Of a stretch of DNA of 64,000 nucleotides, positions 25,616-33,840 are shown in pieces. Both the position numbers and the translations under genes were made by a program. The stretch's first letter is position 1. The number at the start of each line of letters is the position of its first letter. Origin of the DNA: Fredinandcohnia onubensis (lineage in GTDB: Bacteria; Bacillota; Bacilli; Bacillales; Bacillaceae_L); assembly GCF_002734285.1 (NCBI RefSeq), contig NZ_NSEA01000009.1, positions 62,001 to 126,000 on the forward strand. Reading direction: 5' to 3'. The notes under the pieces are model-generated. The model had not been told where the DNA came from. It did not search any database and saw only the letters and a program-made list of their open reading frames with translations.

Positions 25616-25938
25616 AGTTGATTTGTTCTTTGAAGAGAACGTATAATAAAAATATGACAAATATTTCAAAAGTTAGTAACAAATACAAGCTATCCAACGT
25701 CTAATGAGGTGAAAAAGGTTATCTTCTTCTACTGCTAAACTACTATTCTTACCACTACATTCACTTCCCATTTATCAAACATCTCAGTCTATATCCCTAG
25801 TACGAGAAGGAATTTAAATACTTACAGTAAATTGGAATATATTCATTTTTCATTAATAAGATTCCTATGTAAGTCCTTTTGTTAACCATTTTTAACATTT
25901 GTAACATTGTCCAAAAAAAAATGTAAGACAATTAAATT
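25616..25938. other. Intergenic region before the VanW gene
   Basis: No gene found. The right end is T-rich with repeated TTAACATTTGTAACATTG-like words just before the lipoprotein gene; a promoter is expected there but no -35/-10 pair is clear enough to call. Confidence 0.4.
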
Positions 25939-25953
25939 ATGGGAGAGAGTAAT

Positions 25954-26877
25954 TTGAAGAAAACAATTTTGCCATTATTATTAGGTGTATTATTGATGAG
26001 TGGGTGCAGTCTCATCGAAAAAGAACCAGTGACCGTTGAGCTTCATCAGGTAGCGCCTGTTGAAGTAATTGAGTCGAAGCAAGGCGTTGATGTACGTGAA
26101 GTTTCTATAATCGACCCTCGAGACAACAGTATCATTGAAGTTCTGAACATGGATGAATTTCAAAATGAAGAAGAATTAAAAGCAAAAGCAATACAACTAG
26201 CAAGTGATTTGGCAGCAACGATTGATCGACCAATGATACCTGCAAAACTTAGTACTTCTGGAGAATTGCAACAAGGTCAAAGCCAAATGATATTAAAGGA
26301 AGATGAGCTTGTCACTAGATTACTAGATAATTCGGTTTTTAATAAGCAAGTTGTACTTCCAATTGAAGAAACAAATCCAAACGTTACACAAGATCAAGTT
26401 CAAGGTATTAATGAAGTCGTGCTTGGAAGCTTCACAACGTATTTCGATGCTTCTGTAGAAGGAAGAAGCTTTAATATCAAAAAATCTGCAGATCAAATTA
26501 ATGATATAGTGTTGGGACCAGGGGACCGTTTTTATTTTAATACAGTCGTTGGAAATGCGTCAAAAGACAACGGCTATGCGCTTGCGACCGTAATCGTGAA
26601 CAAGGAATTTGTTCCGGGATATGGGGGAGGAGTATGTCAAACTTCTAGTACTCTTTATAATGCTGTTGCAAAGGCGGGACTAGAAATGATTGAGGTCCAT
26701 CACCACTCAAAACCAGTCGGTTATGTTCCAATTGGGCATGACGCGACAGTTGCTTATCCGTATTTAGACTTTAAGTTTTCAAATAATCGTCCATATCCAG
26801 TAGTATTGAAATCGTCTGTAAAAGGCGGTTCGCTTCAAATCGAAGTTCGTTCCGCAGCAAATTATGTATCTAACTAA
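25954..26877 (+). CDS. VanW-family lipoprotein
   Basis: A 307-residue exported lipoprotein. The signal is MKKTILPLLLGVLLMSGC, with a lipobox (LMSGC) and Cys18 as the acylated residue. The C-terminal half (about 155-290) is a VanW domain: FNTVVGNASKDNGYALA, GYGGGVCQTSSTLYNAV and HHHSKPVGYVPIGHDATVAY. Such proteins are common in Bacillaceae cell-envelope and spore contexts; the biochemical role is unknown. The start is TTG at 25954 with GGGAGAG six bases upstream; the ATG at 25939 would add five residues but has no ribosome site. It is a single gene with its own terminator. Confidence 0.88.
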   Translation: MKKTILPLLLGVLLMSGCSLIEKEPVTVELHQVAPVEVIESKQGVDVREVSIIDPRDNSIIEVLNMDEFQNEEELKAKAIQLASDLAATIDRPMIPAKLSTSGELQQGQSQMILKEDELVTRLLDNSVFNKQVVLPIEETNPNVTQDQVQGINEVVLGSFTTYFDASVEGRSFNIKKSADQINDIVLGPGDRFYFNTVVGNASKDNGYALATVIVNKEFVPGYGGGVCQTSSTLYNAVAKAGLEMIEVHHHSKPVGYVPIGHDATVAYPYLDFKFSNNRPYPVVLKSSVKGGSLQIEVRSAANYVSN

Positions 26878-26890
26878 TTGAGAGTTTAAG

Positions 26891-26917
26891 AGACCAGTAC
26901 TTATCTGGTCTTTTTTT
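26891..26917 (+). terminator. Terminator after the VanW gene
   Basis: AGACCAG / CTGGTCT stem with a T7 tail. Confidence 0.88.
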
Positions 26918-26959
26918 GTTATAATATTGTAGTATCAGTATGAAAGGGGTTGCAAAATT

Positions 26960-27877
26960 TTGAGAATACTAGTTGTAGGAGCTGGGGCAATTGGTGGCTA
27001 CTTTGGGGGACGCCTACTGGAAAAGGGGGAAGACATTACTTTTCTAGTCCGTGAAAATAGACAAAAGCAAATACAAAAAAATGGACTTCAAATTGAAAGC
27101 ATCCATGGAAATGTGACACTTCAACCGAAAACGATTAAATCAGGTGATGAAGCAGGTCCTTTCGATGTTATCATTCTTTCAACTAAACAATATCACCTTG
27201 AAGGTGCCTTAGAAAGTATTGAGCCATATGTGGGCAAGGATACAATGATTCTGCCACTCTTGAATGGTTACAGTCATGTGGATGTCATTAAATCCAAGTT
27301 TAACCCACAAAATGTAATTGGTGGTTTATGCTTCATAGAATCAACATTGGATTCTGAGGGGAAAATCATTCAGACAAGCCCAAGCCATCGTGCTTTATTC
27401 GGGGAGTTTTCAGGAGAGAGAACGAATCGTATTGAAAGTTTGGCGGATGTCATGTCGGGAACGAAAACAACGATTCAATTAAGCGATAATATTGATCGAG
27501 AGATGTGGCACAAATATATGTTTATCACTGGTTTTTCAGGCATTACAGCGTTGATGAGATCAGCGATTGGCCCCATTCGCGAAGAACAGAATGGTCAAAA
27601 GCTTATTCTAAACCTATACAAAGAAATCGGTTCTGTGATGAGGGCAATTGGTGCACCTATTGATCAGGACATAGAGGAAAAGCATTTAAAAACAACAAAT
27701 TTATTGAGTTATGATATGAAATCATCGATGCAGCGTGATATGGAAAAAGGTTTTGATGTAGAGGCTGATCAATTACAAGGTTATTTATATAAAATTGCCC
27801 AGGAAAAAGGAATCGATACGCCATTATTAGAGATCATCTATTCAAACTTAAAGGTGTATCAAGCGCAAAGAGGATAG
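26960..27877 (+). CDS. panE: 2-dehydropantoate 2-reductase
   Basis: PanE (ApbA family) reduces ketopantoate to pantoate with NADPH in the pantothenate/CoA pathway. The 305-residue protein starts with the NADP motif ILVVGAGAIGGYFGGRLLEKG. STKQYHLEGALE contains the conserved active-site Lys, and PLLNGYSHVD the conserved Asn loop. The C-terminal helical domain (about 180-305) is present. TTG at 26960 is used with AAAGGGG upstream. Bacillus species often carry several PanE-like paralogues, so this copy may serve another 2-keto acid. Confidence 0.82.
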   Translation: MRILVVGAGAIGGYFGGRLLEKGEDITFLVRENRQKQIQKNGLQIESIHGNVTLQPKTIKSGDEAGPFDVIILSTKQYHLEGALESIEPYVGKDTMILPLLNGYSHVDVIKSKFNPQNVIGGLCFIESTLDSEGKIIQTSPSHRALFGEFSGERTNRIESLADVMSGTKTTIQLSDNIDREMWHKYMFITGFSGITALMRSAIGPIREEQNGQKLILNLYKEIGSVMRAIGAPIDQDIEEKHLKTTNLLSYDMKSSMQRDMEKGFDVEADQLQGYLYKIAQEKGIDTPLLEIIYSNLKVYQAQRG

Positions 27878-27886
27878 TAGAATGAG

Positions 27887-27915
27887 AAAGGTAGTGGAGC
27901 GCACTGCCTTTTTTT
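27887..27915 (+). terminator. Terminator after panE
   Basis: AAGGTAGTG / CACTGCCTT stem (one G-U) followed by T7. Confidence 0.82.
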
Positions 27916-27928
27916 ATATTTGATGAAT

Positions 27929-28008
27929 TACTGTCACTATTCTTGAAATACTGCCACTAATCTTTTTTTACTCTCACTATCTAAAAAATACTGCCACTAC
28001 ATCATTTC
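27929..28008. repeat. Four tandem 20-bp units with an 11-bp conserved core
   Basis: TACTGTCACTA, TACTGCCACTA, TACTCTCACTA and TACTGCCACTA begin at 27929, 27949, 27969 and 27989, exactly 20 bases apart. The nine bases between cores are AT-rich and variable. A 20-bp period puts each core on the same face of the helix. It lies between convergent panE and osmC, where no promoter is expected. The core is not palindromic. Confidence 0.9.
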
Positions 28009-28079
28009 AGAAATAAACACCCCACGTATAAGTTTGCCACCAATGGGCATCATCCCAAACAAGGGGTGTAACAAAATAT

Positions 28080-28520
28080 TTAACCAATAACTTTAACAAC
28101 AGGTTCAACGGTTACCTCAACATTTCCCTTTAGCGTTTGTGAAATAAAGCAGGCTGTCTCCGCACGGTGTGCAAGTTGAATTAATTTTTCTTGTAATTCT
28201 ACGTCAGCTTGTTTTACATAGATAACTAGTTTATGAACAATCTTTTCGAAGATTAAACGCTTACCATTCTTTCCGACTGTACCTTCTGTTTCAACATCGA
28301 GATGAGTGTATTCAATATCTCGATTAGACAAGATTGCTGCAAGAGTAAGCATATAACAATTTGTAGCTGCTGCAACTAACAATTCTTCAGGATTTGCACC
28401 TTTACCCGGACCATCGAGTTGTTTTGGTGCGGAAACCACTGTATGAAGCCCATCTGTGGTAATGGTACCTTCCCCATTCCTATTTCCAGTCCAAGTACCC
28501 TTTACTGTGAAAAGACTCAT
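28080..28520 (-). CDS. OsmC/Ohr-family peroxiredoxin-like protein
   Basis: A 146-residue OsmC-family protein, which reduces organic or fatty-acid peroxides with two cysteines. Both are present: the peroxidatic-type Cys in AAATNCYMLTLAAIL and the second in AETACFISQTLKGNV. GANPEELLVAAAT is the usual Arg/Glu-adjacent helix start. ATG at 28520 with GAGGGG upstream. A structured RNA with a terminator lies immediately upstream on the same strand, which might control it. This belongs to the YhfA/SACOL1771-like branch more than to Ohr proper, as far as the motifs show. Confidence 0.87.
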   Translation of the reverse strand: MSLFTVKGTWTGNRNGEGTITTDGLHTVVSAPKQLDGPGKGANPEELLVAAATNCYMLTLAAILSNRDIEYTHLDVETEGTVGKNGKRLIFEKIVHKLVIYVKQADVELQEKLIQLAHRAETACFISQTLKGNVEVTVEPVVKVIG

Positions 28521-28604
28521 TATTCTTCATTCCCCTCATCATTTTTCTCTACTCCTAATTCTATTATATGCACAAAAAATGGAAACAAGAAAGAGATAAA
28601 TAAG

Positions 28605-28800
28605 AGAAACAAAAAGCTGATTCCGCATTAAACGAAATCAGCTTTATCACAAAGGGAATGCCACATATGCCGTCCCCATATTGTTTCTCAACCTGCACTC
28701 TGACAGGTGGGTGTTTGCATAACTTGCGTCACCGTCCACAAAAGGAAATGGCATGGTGTTGCAGGTTAGTCTCTTAAACTCCCAAAATTTTAGTATTCGG
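28605..28800 (-). ncRNA. Structured RNA of unknown family with intrinsic terminator
   Basis: Read on the minus strand, AACCTGCA (28767-28760) pairs with TGCAGGTT (28697-28690), and CACC-ATGCC can pair with GGCAT-ATGTG further on. GGTG/CACC helices fill the centre. The 3' end is a perfect terminator, AAAGCTGATT / AATCAGCTTT, with TTTTTG TTT on the minus strand (28645-28607). A TAGTATT/AATACTA palindrome at 28791-28814 lies at the 5' side. No open frame covers it. It ends 85 bases before the osmC start. It could be a free small RNA (a 6S-like rod is possible) or a cis-acting leader of osmC. I could not match it to a known class. Confidence 0.5.
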
Positions 28801-28956
28801 TTGAAACAATACTAGGAAACTAACATCACAGCATCTGTTGTTTATGTCTTAATTTTACCGAACCCTCTACTAAATGAAAATAGGTGGTTGTTACCAAATC
28901 TATATCTATTTACCTAATTCATTTCATATAATAGATACAAAAGGAGGCTATGAGAG

Positions 28957-29886
28957 ATGAGCTGTACGGATTTTACATTTTTAACGAATGATGGTGTCAC
29001 GATATTTTATAAAAAGTGGGAAGATGAAAATAATATAACACCAAAAGGAGTTATCCAAATTGCTCATGGAATGGCTGAGCATATTGCACGTTATGATTTA
29101 TTTGCAAAAGCGTTGATACAGGAAGGATATATCGTCTACGGAAACGACCTTCGGGGCCATGGAAAAACGGGGAAAAATGCAAACCTGGTGGGGTTTTTTG
29201 CGGAGGAGAATGGATTTGATTTAGTGGTTGAAGACATGCTTCAGCTAACAAATATCATTAAAAAGGATTATCCGAACAAACCCATTTTTCTATTCGGACA
29301 CAGTATGGGCTCATTCTTATCACGGAGATATATACAAATGCATGGTGACAAATTATCAGGTGTCATTCTATCAGGAACTGGAGGAAATCCAGGACTCATT
29401 GGGCAGATTGGAATTGGCATTGCAAAGCTTGAAATGAAGCGAAAAGGAAAAAAAACGAGTAGTTCACTTATGAACAAGCTAACGTTCGGTAGTTATAATA
29501 AAGCTTTTACTCCGACCCGTACTGAGTTTGATTGGCTATCTAGAGATAAAAGTGAAGTAGACAGATATATCGATGATCCTCTTTGTGGTGGGATATTCAC
29601 AGCAGGCTTCTTTTATGATCTCGTTAGTGGGGTAGCAAAAGTAAATAAACATAGTGTGAATCGTAATATTCCTAAAGATTTACCGATGTACTTTTTGTCA
29701 GGTGATAAAGATCCGGTTGGTAATTTTTCAAAGGGAATTCTCCAAGCTGCAGATATGTATATAAAATTAGGAATCGAGGATGTAACCGTGAAACTCTACG
29801 AAGATAGTAGACATGAAATCTTAAATGAATTAAATAAAGAAGAAGTGTTTACGGATGTCATCAACTGGCTAGATAAGCATACATAA
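28957..29886 (+). CDS. Alpha/beta hydrolase, monoacylglycerol lipase-like
   Basis: A 309-residue serine hydrolase of the S33/lysophospholipase (Hydrolase_4) type. IAHGMAEHIARYDLFA forms the oxyanion side, GHSMGS holds the nucleophile Ser116, SGDKDPVGN the Asp, and DSRHEILNE the His. These are the features of bacterial monoacylglycerol lipases; the true substrate is unproven. No signal peptide, so it is cytosolic. ATG at 28957 with AAAGGAGG upstream. It stands alone, divergent from the structured RNA. Confidence 0.88.
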   Translation: MSCTDFTFLTNDGVTIFYKKWEDENNITPKGVIQIAHGMAEHIARYDLFAKALIQEGYIVYGNDLRGHGKTGKNANLVGFFAEENGFDLVVEDMLQLTNIIKKDYPNKPIFLFGHSMGSFLSRRYIQMHGDKLSGVILSGTGGNPGLIGQIGIGIAKLEMKRKGKKTSSSLMNKLTFGSYNKAFTPTRTEFDWLSRDKSEVDRYIDDPLCGGIFTAGFFYDLVSGVAKVNKHSVNRNIPKDLPMYFLSGDKDPVGNFSKGILQAADMYIKLGIEDVTVKLYEDSRHEILNELNKEEVFTDVINWLDKHT

Positions 29887-29974
29887 AAAAGGGTTCCAAA
29901 GGTATGCACCTCTGAAACACCTTAACGAGGAGATATAATAGGGATACGCGGTGGATTCGCTTAAAACCTATAGA

Positions 29975-30064
29975 TTAGTATTTCACGAAAGAAACACCTA
30001 CAATGATTAATAGGATAAATAGAACTACGATTAACGCAAAGCTGTTGCCATATCCATTGCTCAT
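29975..30064 (-). CDS. YjcZ-family sporulation microprotein
   Basis: A 29-residue frame that reads MSNGYGNSFALIVVLFILLI followed by IVGVSFVKY. The short Gly/Tyr-rich N-terminus followed by a single hydrophobic helix is the signature of the YjcZ sporulation family, which often goes unannotated because of size. AAGGAGGTG lies upstream of the ATG at good distance. These peptides are made during sporulation and probably sit in a spore or forespore membrane; their function is unknown. Confidence 0.9.
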   Translation of the reverse strand: MSNGYGNSFALIVVLFILLIIVGVSFVKY

Positions 30065-30180
30065 ATAAAGCACCTCCTTATTACAAGCGATACTACATCG
30101 TATGGAAATACAGTAAATATGAAATGGACATACATGGAGAAATCGAAAAAAAGGTTAACCTAATTTTTGTGCATGTAAAA

Positions 30181-30221
30181 AAACAAAAACAACATCCTCT
30201 AGATAATAGGGATGTTGTTTT
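30181..30221 (-). terminator. Terminator after the TSUP gene
   Basis: On the minus strand AACAACATCC ... GGATGTTGTT followed by TTTGTTTTTTT. The stem overlaps the stop codon. Confidence 0.85.
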
Positions 30222-31092
30222 AACCAACTTCTTTTTCTTTAAGACGTACCTTAACAGTTTGAAGTAAGAAATGTAAAAGCATATATAGGCAGTAGAAAAA
30301 CAGTATTAGTAATCCAAGAAGGTCCATATTCAATAGTTTTAATACTAAGCTTACTCCGGTCGCAATATACAATCCGGCTAGGAAGTGACGAACCTGTTTA
30401 TCCTCATACACATTTGTAACTCTTGCACCAAGCTGACCACCAATTAGTGCGCCGACGATAAGACTTCCGATAACACCGAAATCAAGTTCAACTGTAGATG
30501 CATATGTGGTAAAACCTGCTATAACAATCATTAAGACACTTAACAAGCTTGTACCTACCGCATACTTTGGTTGAAAGGCGAGAACTCCGATCAATAAAGG
30601 AACAATTATAAATCCTCCACCTACACCTAATACGGTTGAAATAAAACCTGCAAATAAGCCTATTAACACAATCTTCACATATGAATATTTGGTTTTACTA
30701 ATGGTTTGTTCTTTACTTGACGAGTTACTCACAAGTATTGAAATTGAAAAATATAAAATTAGTGCAATATACATCAATGGAATAACAGTATTTTCTAGTT
30801 GGTACTTTCCTAGTAATAAAACGAATGGGTGCGCAAGCTGAGTGGCAATAATTCCACTTATCCCAATCACAATGGATGTTTCCCATTTAATATTTTTCAG
30901 GCGAAAATGTGCAACAACACCAGAAAGTGATGTCGCAACTGTATATAAAAGGCTTGTAGCGATTGCTATAACAGGAGAAAATCCCATTAGGATTAATGTT
31001 GGTGTAAGAATAAATCCACCGCCGATTCCAAAAAAGCCTGACATTACTCCAACACAAAGACCTAATATGAGGTAAATAAGTAAGTCCTGCAA
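30220..31092 (-). CDS. TSUP-family (TauE/SafE) membrane transporter
   Basis: A 290-residue protein with about eight to nine membrane helices in two homologous halves. Each half carries the family signature: SGFFGIGGGFILTPTLIL near the N-terminus and STVLGVGGGFIIVPLLIG in the second half. TSUP proteins export sulfite, sulfoacetate or other small organosulfur anions; the substrate here is unknown. The start is TTG at 31092 with AAAGGAG seven bases upstream. A longer frame reaching 31341 would overlap the end of the pseudouridine synthase gene and has no ribosome site. Confidence 0.88.
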   Translation of the reverse strand: MQDLLIYLILGLCVGVMSGFFGIGGGFILTPTLILMGFSPVIAIATSLLYTVATSLSGVVAHFRLKNIKWETSIVIGISGIIATQLAHPFVLLLGKYQLENTVIPLMYIALILYFSISILVSNSSSKEQTISKTKYSYVKIVLIGLFAGFISTVLGVGGGFIIVPLLIGVLAFQPKYAVGTSLLSVLMIVIAGFTTYASTVELDFGVIGSLIVGALIGGQLGARVTNVYEDKQVRHFLAGLYIATGVSLVLKLLNMDLLGLLILFFYCLYMLLHFLLQTVKVRLKEKEVG

Positions 31093-31195
31093 AGGCAAAC
31101 TCCTTTCCTTATCCACTTTGTGTCCAATATTATACAGCAAAAATGTAACTCCTGCATGTTTACAAGACCCAATACCTAAAGAATAGATGAAAGAA

Positions 31196-32095
31196 CTATG
31201 AAAAAGTAAGCGAGTTATCCAAAAAAGGTGCATCACACAAAATTTTCTCGTTTGTAAGAGGATGCTGCAAGCTAATTCTTGCTGCGTGTAGTGCTTGTCT
31301 TGGGACAATTGGTTGTCCACCATATAAGGTATCTCCCACAAGTGGGTACCCTAGATGGCTCATATGAACGCGTATTTGATGAGTACGACCTGTTAACAGT
31401 TCAAGTTCCACTAATGTCATTTTTTTATTGACTAGTGTTTGAATTACGTTAAATTTTGTGATCGCCTTTTGTCCATTCGGAGATACTCTTCTACGGGTTG
31501 GATGATGTCGATCACGACCGATTGAAGCATCTATTGATCCCTTTTTTTGTTTGATAATTCCATGCACTAAAGCGAGATAGGTCCGCTTAATTTCACGTTT
31601 TTCCAATCTCCGGTCTAAAATGGATGAAGCTAATTTATGTTTCGCAAAAATAACAGCTCCCGTTGTGTCACGGTCTAGGCGATGAATATGACGAACCTTT
31701 GTATGCACACCGTTCACTTGGAAATGGTAGGCAATTGCGTTAGCAAGCGTGCCAAGTTGACCTTCTTCATTTGGATGTGTATCCATTCCAGGTGGTTTAT
31801 TTGCAATTAGGAGATGATCATCCTCATATAAGATTTGTAACTCAGCTAAATATTCTGGTATCACTCCAAATTCCTCTTCAGGGAAAAGATTAACTTGAAG
31901 TTTATCGTTCTGTTTAAGAAGAGTGTTTAAATTTTTGGTTTCCCCATTAAGCTTCGTCCCTTTTTCCATACGTAGTTGATGAAGCATTTGCTTCGGCATT
32001 GTCCATTCAGTCTTAAGAACGTCTTCAATGGTGATACCTTCCCAACTACTCGGAACAGTAACCTCGAACCATTCCCCAAATCGTTTTGTTAACAT
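31196..32095 (-). CDS. RluA-family pseudouridine synthase (YhcT-like)
   Basis: A 299-residue enzyme that would convert uridine to pseudouridine in rRNA or tRNA. The N-terminal S4-like RNA-binding part spans about 15-80. The catalytic core has HRLDRDTTG with Asp141 as the nucleophile, and ELLTGRTHQIRVHMSHLGYPLVGDTLYG completes the RluA motif set. ATG at 32095 with an AAAGGATG site. A YhcU-like gene follows divergently, as yhcT and yhcU are neighbours in B. subtilis. The precise RNA target cannot be deduced. Confidence 0.9.
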   Translation of the reverse strand: MLTKRFGEWFEVTVPSSWEGITIEDVLKTEWTMPKQMLHQLRMEKGTKLNGETKNLNTLLKQNDKLQVNLFPEEEFGVIPEYLAELQILYEDDHLLIANKPPGMDTHPNEEGQLGTLANAIAYHFQVNGVHTKVRHIHRLDRDTTGAVIFAKHKLASSILDRRLEKREIKRTYLALVHGIIKQKKGSIDASIGRDRHHPTRRRVSPNGQKAITKFNVIQTLVNKKMTLVELELLTGRTHQIRVHMSHLGYPLVGDTLYGGQPIVPRQALHAARISLQHPLTNEKILCDAPFLDNSLTFS

Positions 32096-32265
32096 GCAAT
32101 CATCCTTTAGATTTTCTCTGTCTTTACTCTTTTAAAAGTATATCCAATTCACCTAATGAATGAAAGAGAAAGGTGGGTATGGAGGAAAGACTTACCGTAC
32201 CAAAAACAAAGAATCCTATGTTATCCTAATCTTATTACTATGGAGATATAAGGGTGGGTTTTACA

Positions 32266-32667
32266 TTGAAAATTGTAGTAGCATCAACTCCTGAGCAGGA
32301 ACATCATATTACGGAGCTAGTCGATTATATGTATTCTTCAATCTTTCCAACCTACTTTGAAGATGAGTATATTTCAAAACTCGAGAAGTGGAATGTGTTA
32401 GCACCAAAAGAGGAAGACGTCTACTTTAACCGAACTTTGGATAAGGCTTTTAAAGTCATGTCAAGCCTTCAAGCGATTATTGCTGTTTTGGAAACAATTC
32501 GAGAAGAAGGCTGCCAAGAATATCATGGAGAAATCTTTGCAAAGAATGCGCAAATATTAAATGATTACGGTTATTTGTTTCCGTTCACCATCGAAGAGTT
32601 TCAATGTGTGAATAATCCTGACGTATTAAGTAAATATTCAAAGCCAGCCAATCAATATCTAGCTTAA
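32266..32667 (+). CDS. yhcU: YhcU-like hypothetical protein
   Basis: A 133-residue soluble protein beginning MKIVVASTPEQEHHITELVD. It is acidic and helical, with no catalytic motif I can point to. It resembles YhcU (DUF5365) of Bacillus and sits next to the yhcT-like gene as there. TTG at 32266 is chosen because the family starts MK(V/I)VV and AAGGGTGG lies eight bases upstream; a GTG at 32254 would add four residues and also has a possible GGAG site. Function unknown. Confidence 0.75.
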   Translation: MKIVVASTPEQEHHITELVDYMYSSIFPTYFEDEYISKLEKWNVLAPKEEDVYFNRTLDKAFKVMSSLQAIIAVLETIREEGCQEYHGEIFAKNAQILNDYGYLFPFTIEEFQCVNNPDVLSKYSKPANQYLA

Positions 32668-32700
32668 TACATAAAGGTAGCCTTAGCCTTTACAGAAAAA

Positions 32701-32728
32701 AATCCCTGCTCAGAGAGCAGGGATTTGC
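32701..32728. terminator. Bidirectional terminator between yhcU and the thioredoxin-like gene
   Basis: AATCCCTGCT / AGCAGGGATT stem (10 bp), A-run on the left and TTTGCTTTT on the right. Confidence 0.85.
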
Positions 32729-32730
32729 TT

Positions 32731-33210
32731 TTATTTTGAAGTTGCCAATGCACCTTCAAAGAAAGTTTTAAATTCGTTATGATCTGGATGATACCCAACG
32801 AGACGTGAAACTTCTTCACCATTTTCAAAGTGAATTAATGTAGGCGTATACTCAATTCCGTATTTATTCCAACCTTCCTCAAATTCAAGTAGATTGTATT
32901 TCTTTAAATCAAGTCCCATTTCATCTACCATTGGAACGATGACCGGAGTTGTTTCCTGACAATGTGGACATGTTGGACTGTAAAAGTAAACAGTCATGGT
33001 TTCCCCATTTTCTAACTTTGTTTCTAATTCGTCAGGTAAAATTTGATTTCCGTAGTTTGGATCGTTAAGCTGTTTAACTGTCGCAGGATCTAGCTTGTCC
33101 TTCCCATAAGGATTACCCTCGGATTGTTGTTTGTTTTGAGTAGTTGTTACAAAAGCAAGTGCTCCGAAAATAGCAACAATAATAACTGTAAAAATAATAA
33201 CTTTTTTCAA
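32731..33210 (-). CDS. Membrane-anchored thioredoxin-like disulfide oxidoreductase
   Basis: A 159-residue protein with an N-terminal membrane anchor (about 3-23) and an extracytoplasmic thioredoxin fold. The active site is SPTCPHC (CPHC, typical of DsbA-like oxidases) and the cis-Pro is in YTPTLIHF. It begins four bases after the bdbC stop, so the two are translationally coupled. BdbC would reoxidise this protein with quinone, which would then put disulfides into exported proteins. Such proteins in Bacillus include BdbA/BdbD-type partners; this one is shorter than BdbD. Confidence 0.87.
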   Translation of the reverse strand: MKKVIIFTVIIVAIFGALAFVTTTQNKQQSEGNPYGKDKLDPATVKQLNDPNYGNQILPDELETKLENGETMTVYFYSPTCPHCQETTPVIVPMVDEMGLDLKKYNLLEFEEGWNKYGIEYTPTLIHFENGEEVSRLVGYHPDHNEFKTFFEGALATSK

Positions 33211-33213
33211 GAG

Positions 33214-33654
33214 TTATTTCCCTTCTTTCCATCTTTTTAGTGTTATAAAACTAGTTATTGCAATAATTGTAAAACCTATTAATGCTAAAAAAGGTATTGT
33301 TACAAAGCCAAACCAGTTAATGTATTGGCCTGTACATGGTACAACACCACATGCGAGTGAGTTCTCACCAACTGCAGGGATCTTTTGCACAAGATAATGG
33401 TAGATTGAAATTGAACCACCGATTAAAGACAGGATAAAGGTATAGAGTGCAATGTTATAGTTCTTTTTAAAAATAGCGATTCCTAAAATGATTACGAGAG
33501 GATACATAAAGATACGCTGGTACCAGCAAAGTTCACATGGTACGAATTTCTGTATTTCTGAAAAGTAAAGACTACCAAGCGTGGAAATTAATGCTGCAGC
33601 AAATGCAATAAATAAATACGTTTCTAGTACCTTTTCATTTGATTTAGAGTTCAA
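33214..33654 (-). CDS. bdbC: BdbC-like thiol:quinone oxidoreductase
   Basis: A 146-residue DsbB/BdbC-family membrane protein with four helices. The first periplasm-facing cysteine pair is PCELCWYQR, the hallmark of the family, and the second pair is in ACGVVPCTGQY. It passes electrons from its thioredoxin-like partner to quinones. TTG at 33654 with GAGGGAG upstream. It is the first gene of a two-gene minus-strand unit. The pair may be needed for disulfides in exported proteins; the pectinases' C-terminal cysteine pairs in this window are possible clients, which is only a guess. Confidence 0.92.
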   Translation of the reverse strand: MNSKSNEKVLETYLFIAFAAALISTLGSLYFSEIQKFVPCELCWYQRIFMYPLVIILGIAIFKKNYNIALYTFILSLIGGSISIYHYLVQKIPAVGENSLACGVVPCTGQYINWFGFVTIPFLALIGFTIIAITSFITLKRWKEGK

Positions 33655-33779
33655 TCGTCTCCCTCATTCCACATAAGTATACTCAAAATTATAGTATCAC
33701 CGTAGGCGATTGTAAAATGTAAAATCTTGAAGTGAAGATATATTTGTGGACAATTTGTGACAAAGTCGACAGAGAGAAA

Positions 33780-33807
33780 TGGACATTGCCTATTAATTCT
33801 TTATAAT
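33780..33807 (+). promoter_or_regulatory. SigA promoter of the HAD gene
   Basis: TGGACA (33780-33785), 16 bases, TATAAT (33802-33807). It lies 33 bases before the gene start. Confidence 0.7.
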
Positions 33808-33840
33808 AGAAGGTGGATTAGATAGACAGGAGATGGTGAA

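Noticed and set aside
25939-25953. ATG start five codons upstream in the VanW lipoprotein
   Set aside because: It overlaps the GGGAGAG ribosome site and has none of its own; the TTG gives a standard lipoprotein signal.
27929-28008. CRISPR array
   Set aside because: Units are 20 bp with an 11-bp core and 9-bp linkers, far too short for repeats and spacers, and no cas genes are present.
31093-31341. N-terminal extension of the TSUP transporter
   Set aside because: It overlaps the pseudouridine synthase gene, has no ribosome site, and the added residues are not transporter-like; TTG 31092 with AAAGGAG is better.
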